A stretch of 39,413 nucleotides of DNA from NCBI GenBank assembly GCA_015488215.1, contig WFOE01000139.1, positions 1 to 39,413 on the forward strand. The letters are read 5' to 3'. Below, piece by piece: positions 23,512 through 32,667 of this stretch. A program made the translations under genes and the position numbers. The stretch comes from Planctomycetales bacterium. GTDB lineage: Bacteria; Planctomycetota; Planctomycetia; Pirellulales; S012-138. How positions within the stretch are numbered: position 1 is the first letter of the stretch; each line of letters starts with the position of its first letter. The notes beneath the pieces were generated by a model, which had not been told where the DNA came from, made no database searches, and worked only from the letters and a program-made list of their open reading frames with translations.

Positions 23512-26478
23512 ATGAAATCCCCGCGAGCTTCCGCTCCTTTGCTATCTCACCTGGCCCAACAACTCGACGGCGAACTCTACACCGACCCCTATCGCCGGGC
23601 GCTGTGGAGCACCGACGCCAGCATCTACCAGATCATGCCCCTGGCCGTGGTGTTGCCGCGGCATCGCCAGGACGTGGTCCGCACGGTCCGCTGGGCGGCC
23701 GAGCACCAGGTGCCGCTGGTGCCGCGGGGCGGGGGAACGTCGCTTTCCGGCCAGGTGGTCGGTCCGGGCGTGGTGCTCGATTTTTCCAAATATATGAACC
23801 GCATCGTGCGCCTGGACGTGGAAGCCCAACAGGCGGTGGTCGAGCCGGGCGTGGTGCTGGATCAGCTCAACGCCGAGGCGGACCGCCACGGGCTGGTTTT
23901 CGGGCCTGATGTTTCCACCGCCAGTCGGGCCAACCTGGGCGGGATGATTGGCAACAACTCCTCCGGCGCCCGTTCGATCCTCTACGGTCGCACGGTCGAT
24001 CATGTGATCGAGCTGGAAGTGGTGCTGGCCGACGGCTCGGTAGCGACCCTGGGCCCCCTCTCGCCCCAGGAGCTGGAAGAAAAGTGCCAAGGCGATTCGC
24101 TGGAAGCCCAAGCCTACCGCACCACGCGCCAGGTGGTCGAGGAGAACCGGGAGGAGATTCTTCGCCGCTATCCCAAGATTCTGCGTCGTGTGAGCGGCTA
24201 CAACCTAGACCAGTTCTTGCCTGAAAGCCGCACCTGGTTCAAACCTCCCTGGGGTGTGGAGTACGTCCGCCGGCGCGAGCAGCAGCTCTGGCCCGACCGG
24301 CAGTGGAATCTGGCCCGGCTCCTGGTCGGCGCCGAAGGGACCTTGGGCGTGGTGACGCAAGCCCGGGTGCATTTGGTCCCGCGGCCGCGGCATCGGGGAA
24401 TCGTGGTGCTGCACTTCGATTCGCTTTCGGCTTCCTGCGCCGCGGTGCCGGAAGTGCTGCCGCTGGAACCTTCGGCCGTGGAGATGTTCGACCGGCTCAT
24501 CATCTCCATGGCCCGACAAAGCCGCCGCTACCGCGAGCAACTGGAGTTCGTCGTCGGCGACCCGGAAAGCATGCTCATCGTGGAGTTTTCCTCCGACGAC
24601 CCGCAGAAAGTGCAAGCCCGCGTGGAACAACTCTCGCGGCAGATGGAACGCTTTCCCGGCATGACGCACGCCCTGCCGGTGCTGGACCAGGGGATGTGCG
24701 ACCACATCTGGAACTGCCGCAAGGCGGCGCTGCCCCTGTTGATGAGCATCCCGGGCCTGAAAAAGCCGATTGCCTTCATCGAAGACCCGGCCGTGGATCC
24801 GCAGCGGTTGCCGCAGTTCATCGAGCGGTTTCGCCGCATTCTGGAAAAACACGACCGGCCCGGGGCTATCTACGGCCACGCTTCGGTGGGCTGCCTGCAC
24901 GTGCGGCCGCTGCTGGACACCCGCGACCCGGAGGACCTGGAACACATCCGCTCGATGCTCCAGGAAGTGGCCGAGCTGGTGCTGGAGTTCGGCGGAGCCA
25001 TGAGCGGCGAACACGGCGACGGACTGGCCCGCAGTTTTCTGAACGAAAAACTGTTCGGCCCCAAGCTCTACCAGGCCTTCTGCCAGGTAAAGCAGGCGTT
25101 TGATCCCCAGGGTATCCTCAACCCAGGCAAGGTGGTCCACGCCCCCGGCCCGACCGAAAACCTGCGCCTGAGTCCCGACTACCAGCCCCGGGAACCCGAG
25201 ACGGTGATGTCGTTTGCCCGCTACGGCGGGTTTGCCCGGGCGGTGGAGCTGTGCAACGGCTCGGCCGTGTGCCGCAAACTGCGTGGCGGCACGATGTGTC
25301 CCAGCTATCGGGCCACGCTGGACGAGGAGCACAGCACCCGAGGGCGAGCCAACGCGCTGCGGATGGTCATGGCCGGGCAGGTACCCGAGGAACTGGCCGG
25401 GCGGCGGCTGTTGGAAACATTCGAGCTTTGCCTGCAATGCAAGGCGTGCAAGACGGAATGTCCTTCCAACGTGGACGTAGCGGCCATGAAGGCCGAAGTA
25501 CTCCAGCACCACTACCGCCAGCAAGGGCGCGTGCCGTGGTCGGTGCGCTTCCAGGCCAACGTAGCCCGCTGGAACCGCCTGGGCAGCCGATTGTATCCCT
25601 GGTCCAACTGGCTGCCGCGGATTCCGCTACTGGGGCGGTTGATGAAGCGGGCCTTGGGCATCGACCCGCGACGTAGCCTGCCCCGGTTTACGCCTCCGGC
25701 TTTTCCGCACTGGTTCCGCCACCAGGCCGAGCAACTCAACCAGCCGGAAAACGGCGCTCCGCTGGTGGTGTTGCTGGACGACTGCCTTACCAGCTACACC
25801 GAACCGGAAGTGAATCGGGCGGCCGTCGAACTGCTGCGCCGGGCCGGGTGCCGCGTGGAGCTGGCCCAGCTCCCTTGCTGCGGGCGGCCGATGATTTCCA
25901 AGGGATTGCTCCAGCAGGCCCAAGCCCTGGCCCGGGAAAATCTGCGGCGACTGGCTCCCCTGGTCGAACAAGGAGCCTGGGTGCTGGGCACCGAGCCCAG
26001 TTGCGTTTCGGCCCTGGTGGATGAGTACCTGGACCTGGTCCCGGGCCGGGAAAGCCAGCAGGTGGCCCAACGCACCCGTACCGTGGAGCAGTTTTTGGTA
26101 GAACAGGACCTGCTCGGGCGCATCGTTCCGGAAAAGCTTCCCCCAGCCGGGCCTGTGATGCTGCACGGGCACTGCCACCAGAAGGCCCTGTGGGGGACCG
26201 AGGCTACGCGGGCGCTCCTCCAGGCGATTGCCGGGAAAGGCGGCGTGGAGGTGCTGGACAGCGGCTGCTGCGGCATGGCCGGTTCATTTGGCTACGAACA
26301 CTACGAGCTGAGTATGAAAATCGGCGAGCTGGTGCTGCTGCCCGCGGTGCGCGACAACCCGCACAAGGACATCGTGGCCCCGGGCACCAGTTGCCGGCAT
26401 CAGATACTAGACGGCACGGGCCGCCGGGCGGAACACCCGCTGGTGTATCTCTGGAAGCATCTCCAACAAAGCGAGTAA
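23512..26478 (+). CDS. FAD-linked / Fe-S oxidoreductase, GlcD-GlcF fusion type
   Basis: A 988-residue fused flavin and iron-sulfur 2-hydroxyacid dehydrogenase (D-lactate/glycolate/2-hydroxyglutarate class). The N-terminal FAD_binding_4 domain includes PRGGGTSLSGQVVG (about 67-80) and GNNSSGARSILYG. The FAD-oxidase C-terminal domain has GEHGDG near 503. Two 4Fe-4S motifs follow: C581-N-G-S-A-V-C...GGTMCPSYRAT and CLQCKACKTECPSNVD from C641. Two CCG heterodisulfide-type motifs then occur, CCGRPM at 789 and SGCCGMAGSFGYE around 919, with HGHCHQKAL between. I chose the ATG at 23512 because it precedes the domain by a normal distance; the ribosome site is weak. It probably passes electrons from a 2-hydroxyacid to the quinone pool at the membrane. 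The exact substrate is unknown. Confidence 0.94.
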   Translation: MKSPRASAPLLSHLAQQLDGELYTDPYRRALWSTDASIYQIMPLAVVLPRHRQDVVRTVRWAAEHQVPLVPRGGGTSLSGQVVGPGVVLDFSKYMNRIVRLDVEAQQAVVEPGVVLDQLNAEADRHGLVFGPDVSTASRANLGGMIGNNSSGARSILYGRTVDHVIELEVVLADGSVATLGPLSPQELEEKCQGDSLEAQAYRTTRQVVEENREEILRRYPKILRRVSGYNLDQFLPESRTWFKPPWGVEYVRRREQQLWPDRQWNLARLLVGAEGTLGVVTQARVHLVPRPRHRGIVVLHFDSLSASCAAVPEVLPLEPSAVEMFDRLIISMARQSRRYREQLEFVVGDPESMLIVEFSSDDPQKVQARVEQLSRQMERFPGMTHALPVLDQGMCDHIWNCRKAALPLLMSIPGLKKPIAFIEDPAVDPQRLPQFIERFRRILEKHDRPGAIYGHASVGCLHVRPLLDTRDPEDLEHIRSMLQEVAELVLEFGGAMSGEHGDGLARSFLNEKLFGPKLYQAFCQVKQAFDPQGILNPGKVVHAPGPTENLRLSPDYQPREPETVMSFARYGGFARAVELCNGSAVCRKLRGGTMCPSYRATLDEEHSTRGRANALRMVMAGQVPEELAGRRLLETFELCLQCKACKTECPSNVDVAAMKAEVLQHHYRQQGRVPWSVRFQANVARWNRLGSRLYPWSNWLPRIPLLGRLMKRALGIDPRRSLPRFTPPAFPHWFRHQAEQLNQPENGAPLVVLLDDCLTSYTEPEVNRAAVELLRRAGCRVELAQLPCCGRPMISKGLLQQAQALARENLRRLAPLVEQGAWVLGTEPSCVSALVDEYLDLVPGRESQQVAQRTRTVEQFLVEQDLLGRIVPEKLPPAGPVMLHGHCHQKALWGTEATRALLQAIAGKGGVEVLDSGCCGMAGSFGYEHYELSMKIGELVLLPAVRDNPHKDIVAPGTSCRHQILDGTGRRAEHPLVYLWKHLQQSE

Positions 26479-26857
26479 AACACCGCTGGTCCGATGCACT
26501 ACGCGGCAAGGCTTTTTTGCCCGAGCTAATGCTCGGAGCTGGCCGATTGCAAGAACCGGCGTTTGTTCTTGCATTGATGCGGAAGCACCGTGCAAGCCGC
26601 TGGTCGCAAGCCGATTGCCGGTTGCCGATAACGAGCGGCCGAATTACGAATCACGAGTACGAGGACTATGAACGCTTGCTTTTCCGTTGGTGCGGAAGCA
26701 CCTCGCAAGGCGCAGGTCGCAAGCCGCAAGCCCCTTCCTGCCCGGTGCGGAAGCACCTTGCCCAAGACGCAAGACCCAAGACGCAAGACTTCTCCAAGTC
26801 GCCGGCTGGCCGAGGGGCAGCGCTCGTGGGCCTGCTTCCCAGCTCCTTGCCATCCGC
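26479..26857. repeat. Repeat-rich gap with three GGAA-loop hairpins and a composite unit
   Basis: CCGAGC-TAAT-GCTCGG (26521-26536), GATGC-GGAA-GCACC (26576-26589, one mismatch), GGTGC-GGAA-GCACC (26689-26702 and 26744-26757). 26641-26730 is a composite unit: a TCACGAGTACGAGGAC tract, then CGCTTGCTTTTCCG, the hairpin, then CAAGGCGCAGGTCGCAAGC. It matches 39270-39370 almost base for base outside the stem. It ends with several AAGACGCAAGACCCAAG-like short repeats (26763-26791). No gene seen. Confidence 0.85.
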
Positions 26858-29800
26858 TTAGCCTTCTTCGCGCAGGGATTCAATCAGCGGCGCCCGCAGC
26901 ACGGCCACTACTGCTACCGCTCCGGCGGCTAATCCGGCAACCAGCACGCCCAGCAGAATCCAGGCCAGCAGGGCCACCGGCACGCGGGCTAGCCCAAACA
27001 CCAGATGCGGCACCAGCGCCACGGCCGCGGCCACGATGCCCAGCAGCAGTCCGGCCGCCAGCAGTAAGGCGTTTTCCAGGTTGACCAGCCGGGCCAGTTT
27101 TCCTCGGGCAAAGCCCACGGCCCGGAGCAACGCCAGTTCGCCGCGGCGTTGCAGCACGTTGCGCAGTTGCACGGCGGCCAGCCCCAGTGTGCCCAGCAGC
27201 AGGCCCAATCCACCCAGGGCGGCGAACGTGGAAATGTACGTGTTCTGCACCACCAGGAACTGCCGCAACCGCTCGCTGCATCGCTGGGCGTCGAAGCCCA
27301 AGTCGGCCAAACTCCGCTCCAGCAGGGTTTGGACCTGATCGACGCGCTGCCAGGGAGCTTCGACGGCGAAGAACTGAAACCCGGTAATCCAGGGGAATTG
27401 CTGCTCGAACCGCCGCCGGCTCATCAGCACATCGCCCTGGAAGATGCTGTTGGAAAGCATCCCTACTAGCCGCAGCGGCACCTGGTTTCCTCGGCTATCG
27501 GTAATGGTGAAGACCGTGCCCACCTGGTACAGATGGAGGCTATACATGGCCGTGTTCATGTCGAGCACCACGGGCACCAGGGGGCGGCCTTGTGGGTCGG
27601 TGCCCCAGTCCTTTTCCAGCAGCAGCCAGGGGTTGGCTTTTTCTTCCGGGGTTTGTGCTTCGGAAGCGTACCAGGCGAACCCGCCGCGGCGGATGAACTC
27701 CCGGGGCACGCCCAGCACTCGCGGGCGCGTGGTCTGGTACAGGTTGCGGCAACTGGCGTCTTCACCCGGCAGCACGCGGAAGGAGTAGATTCGCACACCC
27801 TGGAGCAGTTTCATCTGCTGCTGGTCCAGCCCCCCCAGCTCTTGCAGCGCCGCGGGGTCTTCCAGCGGGCGATAAATCGGCAGCGATTCGGCCACCAGGG
27901 CCAGCCCGCCGTCGCCGGAGTCTTTCCGCGGGGGGCGATCCGCCGGGTCGATGCGGAAGGAGTTGACCGCAACCACCAGGAACGCCGCGGCCGCAATCAG
28001 CGTGACGGTCCAGAGCGTGCGGCTGGGATTGCGTGCCGCGTTGCCCAAGGCCAGCCGCAGCATGGGCCAGGGGCCGGGGCGCACCAGACGGCCGCGCGTG
28101 CCGCGGGTGGTCCAGTATCGCAGCCCGACCATGCCGGCCCCCAGCACGCAGGCTCCCGCGCCGAAGAACAGCGGCGCCTGGCGTTCCCCTCCCAGGGAAA
28201 GCCCCGCGGCGGCAAGCCCCAACGCGGCAAGCAGCAGCGCCATGGCCGCCAGCAGGGCCCAGCGCCCCCGGCCCTGCCAACTGGCCAGTTCCGGTTCGCT
28301 TCGTCCGGCCAGCAACCTGCGGATGCTCACGCCGCGCAGGGCTCGCACTCCCCACCACACGGCCACGAAACACAGCAGCACGCCGCTTGCGTAGCCGGCC
28401 GTGTAACTGAGCCAGGAAGAGTGAAAGTTCAAAAACGGCGTGCCCACGGCTCCCACCCACCAGGTGCGCAGTCCGTAAAGCATCAGCCAAGCGAATCCGG
28501 CTCCAAGCAGCACGCCGGGCAAGCCGCCCAGGGCGGCCACCGTGGCTCCTTCGCGCAGCAGCAGAGCCATGACCTGCCGCCGGGTGAATCCCGTGGCCAG
28601 CAGCAAGCCCACCTGGCGAGCCCGAGTCTCCACGCCCAGCCGGAAAAGCAGCATGACCAGAATCGCCGCCCCCGCGATCAGAAAGAAACTGAACGACAAG
28701 AACAGCACCGAAAACGGCGTCGTTCCCCGCGAAGCAGCCAGGCTCTGCCGCTTGACCGGCTGAAGCTGAAAGCCCAACGCCTCGGGCCGGAGCCGTTGCA
28801 GCAGCCGCCGGGAAAGCTCCTGGATGCTCAGCCCTTGGGCTGGGGCAATCCGCACCGAAGTAAGACGCCCGAACCGCTCCGTGCCCCAGAGCCGCTGTCC
28901 CGCGGCCAGCGAAACGAACGCCTTGGGCGTGGCCCGGTACCGGTCCCAGTACTGCTCGTCCACGGGTCGCACGCGGCTCTGGTAGAACTCGAACGGGGCG
29001 TCCCAGTCTTCGATCGACTCCTTGTCGGTCAGCCCGGGCACCTCGGGCGTAAAGTTTGGGTCGGCAGCCGGGCTGTCCGGCTCCAGCGGCACCACCCCGC
29101 GCAGGCGGAACTGGGCGGTCCGCTCCTTGCTCTTGCCGGCGGTGGTGTACTCAGGCGGAAAGTAGGTCAGCCGGATCCTCGCCCCGGGCCGCAGCGGCTC
29201 GGCCCCGGCCGCTTGGAGCTGCCGGTTCAAGTCCTCGAAGGCCCAACTGTTCAACAGAATCTCCTCAGGGCCCAGGCGGTCGATTACCTGGCCGTCGGTA
29301 GTCCGCCAGGGGCCAAGCGGGGGAGTGGCAACGGAGAAATCCAACGCCGTGACCGTGGAATACGGAATCCTCGCCTTGCCCTCGGCGACGGATATCCAGT
29401 TGGCCAGATAGGTGAACGCCCGTTGGGTTTTCAGCCCGGCAAACGCCTCGGCGGCAGCCTGTTCTACGGCTGGTTCCAGCAGCAGGCGGTCGCTTACCAG
29501 TTGGAAGTAGCCTCGCGGGGTCTTTTCAATCCGCAGGCCGAAATCGGCCAATTGAAACCTCAGCCGCCGCTGCAACGTGGCGAAGGCCCGCGGGTCGGGT
29601 TCCTGCTCGATTGCGTGATTGCCGGCAAACAGCAGCAGATTGGCCCGGCCCGGCTGCTGCACCAGTTGTTGCATGGTTTCCAAGGCCAGGTAAGCGTTCA
29701 GGGGCAGTTGCTGGTTGGGGCGCAGGCCGAAGCGGCCCAGTCCCCGCGAAGGGATAATCTGCACTACCTGCAACCGCATGGTTTCTACGGCTTCTTCCTT

Positions 29801-30340
29801 GCGGCCAAAGGGGGTCTCCTCCGGCACGAGCGTGGCCCGACGCAGCCGCACCAGCACGTCCTGCCCCTGTTGCACACCGAGGGTGCGAGCCAGCGAGTCG
29901 TTTAACACGATCTGGTCCGCTTTGGGGTGTTTTACCGGAACATCCAAGGGCCCCAGCGACCAGAACTCCGGGGGGATTCCCAGCAGTTGTACCCGGGAAC
30001 TCAAGCGGCCCGAGTCGGGCTGCTGCACCGTCCCTTGCAACAACACGGCGGGCAACACGTTTTGATAATGGGATTTGAGTTCCTGGTCGCCGGCCAGTTC
30101 CCGGGCCAGCTCTGCGCGGAAGAACCGGGGGGCCTGCAACACCACGTCCACGCGTCCCAGGCGCTGAAGCACCAGATCGCGCAGGCTGCCCCGGACCGAA
30201 TCGCCCACCAGCAGCGCGCCGACCAGCACGGCAGTACCGGCCGCCACCCCAAGCATCACGGCCGCGTACACCCGCAGATGATGCAAGACGCTGCGGCGAA
30301 CCAATACAGCGGAATCGAAGCGGAAGCGGGATTCGGTCAT
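26858..30340 (-). CDS. Large FtsX-like ABC transporter permease
   Basis: An 1160-residue membrane protein. The first transmembrane helix (about 22-45, YAAVMLGVAAGTAVLVGALLVGDS) is followed by a long periplasmic region to about residue 540. A block of membrane segments follows (about 545-575, LFLSFSFFLIAGAAILVML; then about 595-720), with a second periplasmic part and three C-terminal helices (about 1040-1150). This is the layout of FtsX/MacB/LolC permeases with two FtsX domains. The N-terminal motif GDSVRGSLRDLVLQRLGRVD is typical. These permeases work with a separate ATPase to move lipoproteins, peptides or signals across the envelope. No ATP-binding partner is in the window, so the partner is encoded elsewhere or lies outside. 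Confidence 0.9.
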   Translation of the reverse strand: MTESRFRFDSAVLVRRSVLHHLRVYAAVMLGVAAGTAVLVGALLVGDSVRGSLRDLVLQRLGRVDVVLQAPRFFRAELARELAGDQELKSHYQNVLPAVLLQGTVQQPDSGRLSSRVQLLGIPPEFWSLGPLDVPVKHPKADQIVLNDSLARTLGVQQGQDVLVRLRRATLVPEETPFGRKEEAVETMRLQVVQIIPSRGLGRFGLRPNQQLPLNAYLALETMQQLVQQPGRANLLLFAGNHAIEQEPDPRAFATLQRRLRFQLADFGLRIEKTPRGYFQLVSDRLLLEPAVEQAAAEAFAGLKTQRAFTYLANWISVAEGKARIPYSTVTALDFSVATPPLGPWRTTDGQVIDRLGPEEILLNSWAFEDLNRQLQAAGAEPLRPGARIRLTYFPPEYTTAGKSKERTAQFRLRGVVPLEPDSPAADPNFTPEVPGLTDKESIEDWDAPFEFYQSRVRPVDEQYWDRYRATPKAFVSLAAGQRLWGTERFGRLTSVRIAPAQGLSIQELSRRLLQRLRPEALGFQLQPVKRQSLAASRGTTPFSVLFLSFSFFLIAGAAILVMLLFRLGVETRARQVGLLLATGFTRRQVMALLLREGATVAALGGLPGVLLGAGFAWLMLYGLRTWWVGAVGTPFLNFHSSWLSYTAGYASGVLLCFVAVWWGVRALRGVSIRRLLAGRSEPELASWQGRGRWALLAAMALLLAALGLAAAGLSLGGERQAPLFFGAGACVLGAGMVGLRYWTTRGTRGRLVRPGPWPMLRLALGNAARNPSRTLWTVTLIAAAAFLVVAVNSFRIDPADRPPRKDSGDGGLALVAESLPIYRPLEDPAALQELGGLDQQQMKLLQGVRIYSFRVLPGEDASCRNLYQTTRPRVLGVPREFIRRGGFAWYASEAQTPEEKANPWLLLEKDWGTDPQGRPLVPVVLDMNTAMYSLHLYQVGTVFTITDSRGNQVPLRLVGMLSNSIFQGDVLMSRRRFEQQFPWITGFQFFAVEAPWQRVDQVQTLLERSLADLGFDAQRCSERLRQFLVVQNTYISTFAALGGLGLLLGTLGLAAVQLRNVLQRRGELALLRAVGFARGKLARLVNLENALLLAAGLLLGIVAAAVALVPHLVFGLARVPVALLAWILLGVLVAGLAAGAVAVVAVLRAPLIESLREEG

Positions 30341-30776
30341 GGGAACCTGGACCTGGGAACGGAGGCGGAATCACAACGGACCAACGGCCCGGGAGGACGC
30401 GAACCTTGCCCGGGCATGTTTCGTGCCGGTTCCTGGCCACTGCAATTGCCGCACCATTGTGGGCCGAAGCTCAGCCGGGACCGGGCGCGTGCGGCAAGGG
30501 CGGCTTCTGCGTTGTAACCGATGGCGGAAAGGGTTTCCACTTCCGGTGGGGGCCCCCTCCCGGGGAAGCCAGGGCGCATGGGGCATGGAAGCGCAAGGAC
30601 CTGGGACCTTGGTGGCATGGGGGGGTAAGAGGGGACTTCCGCCCTGATGACAAGAAGGGGTAGCGTTGTATCTTCCAAGCGGGGGTTTGGGAGTCGTGCC
30701 AGCTTGTGGGAATCGGCGGATGGGATGGGAAGAACGAAAACTTTGTGAAAAATGGCACGAAATCGCTTCCGGTTGG
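30341..30776. other. Intergenic region between the permease and the atp operon, with a degenerate repeat
   Basis: Divergent gap of about 440 bp before the atp promoter candidate. 30600-30660 (ACCTTGGTGGCATGGGGG, then GGGGACTTCCGCCCTGATG) resembles a decayed copy of the G-rich lead plus GGAGCTTCCGCTCCGATG element at 10785-10832 and 11121-11166. Nothing else recognised. Confidence 0.4.
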
Positions 30777-30806
30777 TTGACAGTTCTCCGGCAGTTGGAC
30801 TAAATT
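30777..30806 (+). promoter_or_regulatory. Sigma-70-like promoter candidate for the ATP synthase operon
   Basis: A perfect TTGACA at 30777-30782, an 18-bp spacer, then TAAATT at 30801-30806 (4/6 to TATAAT). It lies 85 bp upstream of the first gene of the operon, in an AT-richer stretch. Prediction from sequence only, but the best promoter match in the window. Confidence 0.55.
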
Positions 30807-30890
30807 AGCCAGCCCAACAACAACCCCCAGTTTTTAAACCTCGCGGCTGCCGGCTTGTATGGCAGCCGCAACCTGCCCTGAGTAAGGCAC

Positions 30891-31163
30891 TTGCAACCAG
30901 TGCCTCCGACCAGCACCCAGCCGCCGGACGGGTCCCCGCAGCCCAGTCCCATGGCGCTGGCCTTGGAGTGGGTCAGTCGCATCTTGGCCGCGGTGCTGGT
31001 GATGGTGGGCTTGGGCCTGGGGGGGCAGTGGTTGGACCGCAAGTTCGGCACCCGGTACTGGGTGCTTGTTGGTTTTTTGATCGGGTTGCCCGTCGGCTTG
31101 GGCTACCTGATCTGGATCACACGCCGCTTGCAATCCGGTGGCAAGCCGCCGGAAAAGCCGTAA
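30891..31163 (+). CDS. atpZ: AtpZ/AtpI-family ATP synthase assembly protein (first gene)
   Basis: A 90-residue protein with a proline-rich start and two hydrophobic helices (about 28-45 AALVMVGLGLGGQWL-type and 57-76 WVLVGFLIGLPVGLGYLIWI). The GLGxGxxLDxxxGT pattern (GLGLGGQWLDRKFGT) is characteristic of the AtpZ family, small membrane proteins coded at the head of atp operons and linked to Mg2+ handling or c-ring assembly. The start is ambiguous: TTG at 30891, GTG at 30900 or ATG at 30951, all in frame; AAGG at 30884-30887 does not clearly choose. It begins the operon 85 bp after the promoter candidate. Confidence 0.85.
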   Translation: MQPVPPTSTQPPDGSPQPSPMALALEWVSRILAAVLVMVGLGLGGQWLDRKFGTRYWVLVGFLIGLPVGLGYLIWITRRLQSGGKPPEKP

Positions 31164-31227
31164 CGCCTCCGCCGGAGAAGTCCGCTTCCGTGGCGGGCAG
31201 CTCCCCCGACTTGCAATCCACCGGGCC

Positions 31228-31674
31228 ATGACGCACCCCAAGCTGCAAGCCGACATTGCCCCTATGGGACTCTCCGGCTGGCTGCTGCGCTTCGGAGTCT
31301 TGTCGCTGGTGTTTGGCGCAGCCACGGCTCTGATGCTCCTGTGGCGCGGACACTGGCACGCCGCCCTGCTTGCCGGTGGCATCTGTTACTTGGGGGCCAG
31401 TGTGGGATTTTGGCTCTTGGCCTGGGGGGCCACGCCCCAGCAGGCGCTTGTGTCCCTGGCCGGGGCGATCCTCTGCCGCACGCTGCTGCCGTTGGTGGTG
31501 GCCCTGGTGGTGGAAAGCCAATTTCCTTGGCTGCGGGAACAAGGGTTCATGGGTCAGGTAGTGATTGTGTACTTGATCGGCCTGGCGGCCGAAACGGCAT
31601 TGGTCGTTCCCATTGTTCAAAGACGGCAAGCGAGTCTGGCCGGCTCTGCAGGAGCAAGGTCCGAACATGGCTGA
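31228..31674 (+). CDS. atpI: AtpI-like ATP synthase accessory membrane protein
   Basis: 148 residues from the ATG at 31228 (an in-frame ATG at 31138 inside atpZ would add a charged leader and is less likely). Four hydrophobic segments (about 15-38, 43-65, 68-92, 100-135) match the layout of ATP synthase I subunits, assembly helpers of the c-ring. Sequence similarity to classical AtpI is weak, so position carries much of the call. Its last 8 bp overlap the start of atpB, indicating translational coupling. Confidence 0.7.
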   Translation: MTHPKLQADIAPMGLSGWLLRFGVLSLVFGAATALMLLWRGHWHAALLAGGICYLGASVGFWLLAWGATPQQALVSLAGAILCRTLLPLVVALVVESQFPWLREQGFMGQVVIVYLIGLAAETALVVPIVQRRQASLAGSAGARSEHG

Positions 31675-32608
31675 TCCGGTTCTGCACATCAAAGACTGCT
31701 ACTTTTTCGAAGTGCCTCGCTTCCTGTGGCGGCGGAACTGGAAGTCGCTGGACGAGGTGCCCGAGTTCCTGCGCAAAGCCCATCCGGAAGCCTCGCTGGC
31801 CGATTTCAATCGGGACCTTTCAGGCAAGATTCTCATCCCGCAGCCGTTCGGAGAGTTGAAGAATCTATACGAACCGGCTTCCGGGTTTTGTATCTCGAAG
31901 TTCATGATCCTGGAGGTGGTCGTCGCCCTGTTGTTGTTCTTTCTGCTTCGCAAGGCGGTGCGGCAGATCCGACCCGATGGACCACCCCGAGGGAAATGGG
32001 CCAACGCGGTGGAGGCCCTGGTCCTGTTCATCCGCGACGAGGTGGCCCGAAACGCTATCGGCAAAAAGGACGGGGACAAGTTCGCCCCGCTGCTGGCCAC
32101 GCTGTTTGTTTTCATCTTGGGCTGCAATTTGATGGGCATGCTGCCTTGGCTCGGTACGCCCACCGGCGCTTGGGGAACCACGTTCGCCCTGGCCGTGGTG
32201 GCCATCGGCACCACGGTGGGGGCCGGCGTGGTGAAGCTGGGGCCCTTGGGCTTCATTGCCAATATGGTTCCCAAGATTCCGCTCCCGTGGTTCTTCCTGC
32301 CGCTGACGCTGGCCATTCAGGTGACGGTGCTGGCCATCGAGTTGCTGGGCCTGGTAATCCGGCATACGGTGCTCAGCGTTCGTTTGCTGGCCAACATGGT
32401 GGCCGGACACCTGGTCATCCTGGGGCTGTTGGGCGCGGTGGTCGGCGCGGCGGGGGCTTCGCTGGGCGTGTTCGCCACGGCGGCCACGGTGACGGTGGTG
32501 GGCGTCGCGTTGTTTTCGGTCCTTGAGTTGTTCGTGGCTTTTTTGCAGGCTTACATCTTTACGTTTTTGGCGGCCCTGTATATTTCGCTGGCCATCCATC
32601 ACCACTAG
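31667..32608 (+). CDS. atpB: ATP synthase Fo subunit a
   Basis: A 313-residue proton-channel subunit a. The start at 31667 follows AGGAGCAAGG and overlaps atpI. A long N-terminal extracytoplasmic part (1-78) precedes helix 1. The essential arginine is R239 in LSVRLLANMVAGH. Conserved GCNLMGMLPW (152-161) and the C-terminal LELFVAFLQAYIFTFLAALYI segment are present. It works with the c-ring (atpE, 59 bp downstream) to convert ion flow to rotation. Slightly longer than the E. coli protein (271) because of the N-terminal region. Confidence 0.97.
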   Translation: MADPVLHIKDCYFFEVPRFLWRRNWKSLDEVPEFLRKAHPEASLADFNRDLSGKILIPQPFGELKNLYEPASGFCISKFMILEVVVALLLFFLLRKAVRQIRPDGPPRGKWANAVEALVLFIRDEVARNAIGKKDGDKFAPLLATLFVFILGCNLMGMLPWLGTPTGAWGTTFALAVVAIGTTVGAGVVKLGPLGFIANMVPKIPLPWFFLPLTLAIQVTVLAIELLGLVIRHTVLSVRLLANMVAGHLVILGLLGAVVGAAGASLGVFATAATVTVVGVALFSVLELFVAFLQAYIFTFLAALYISLAIHHH

Positions 32609-32667
32609 AGGTGTTCCCAGTCCGCTTCGGTTGTTCGTTTTCCTCCAGAGGCAAGGAGTAACCCAAA

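Noticed and set aside
26858-30340. Transposase or integrase linked to the repeat units
   Set aside because: No ORF in the window shows a DDE, HUH (RAYT/IS200) or tyrosine-recombinase motif; the neighbour of the main repeat gap is an FtsX permease.
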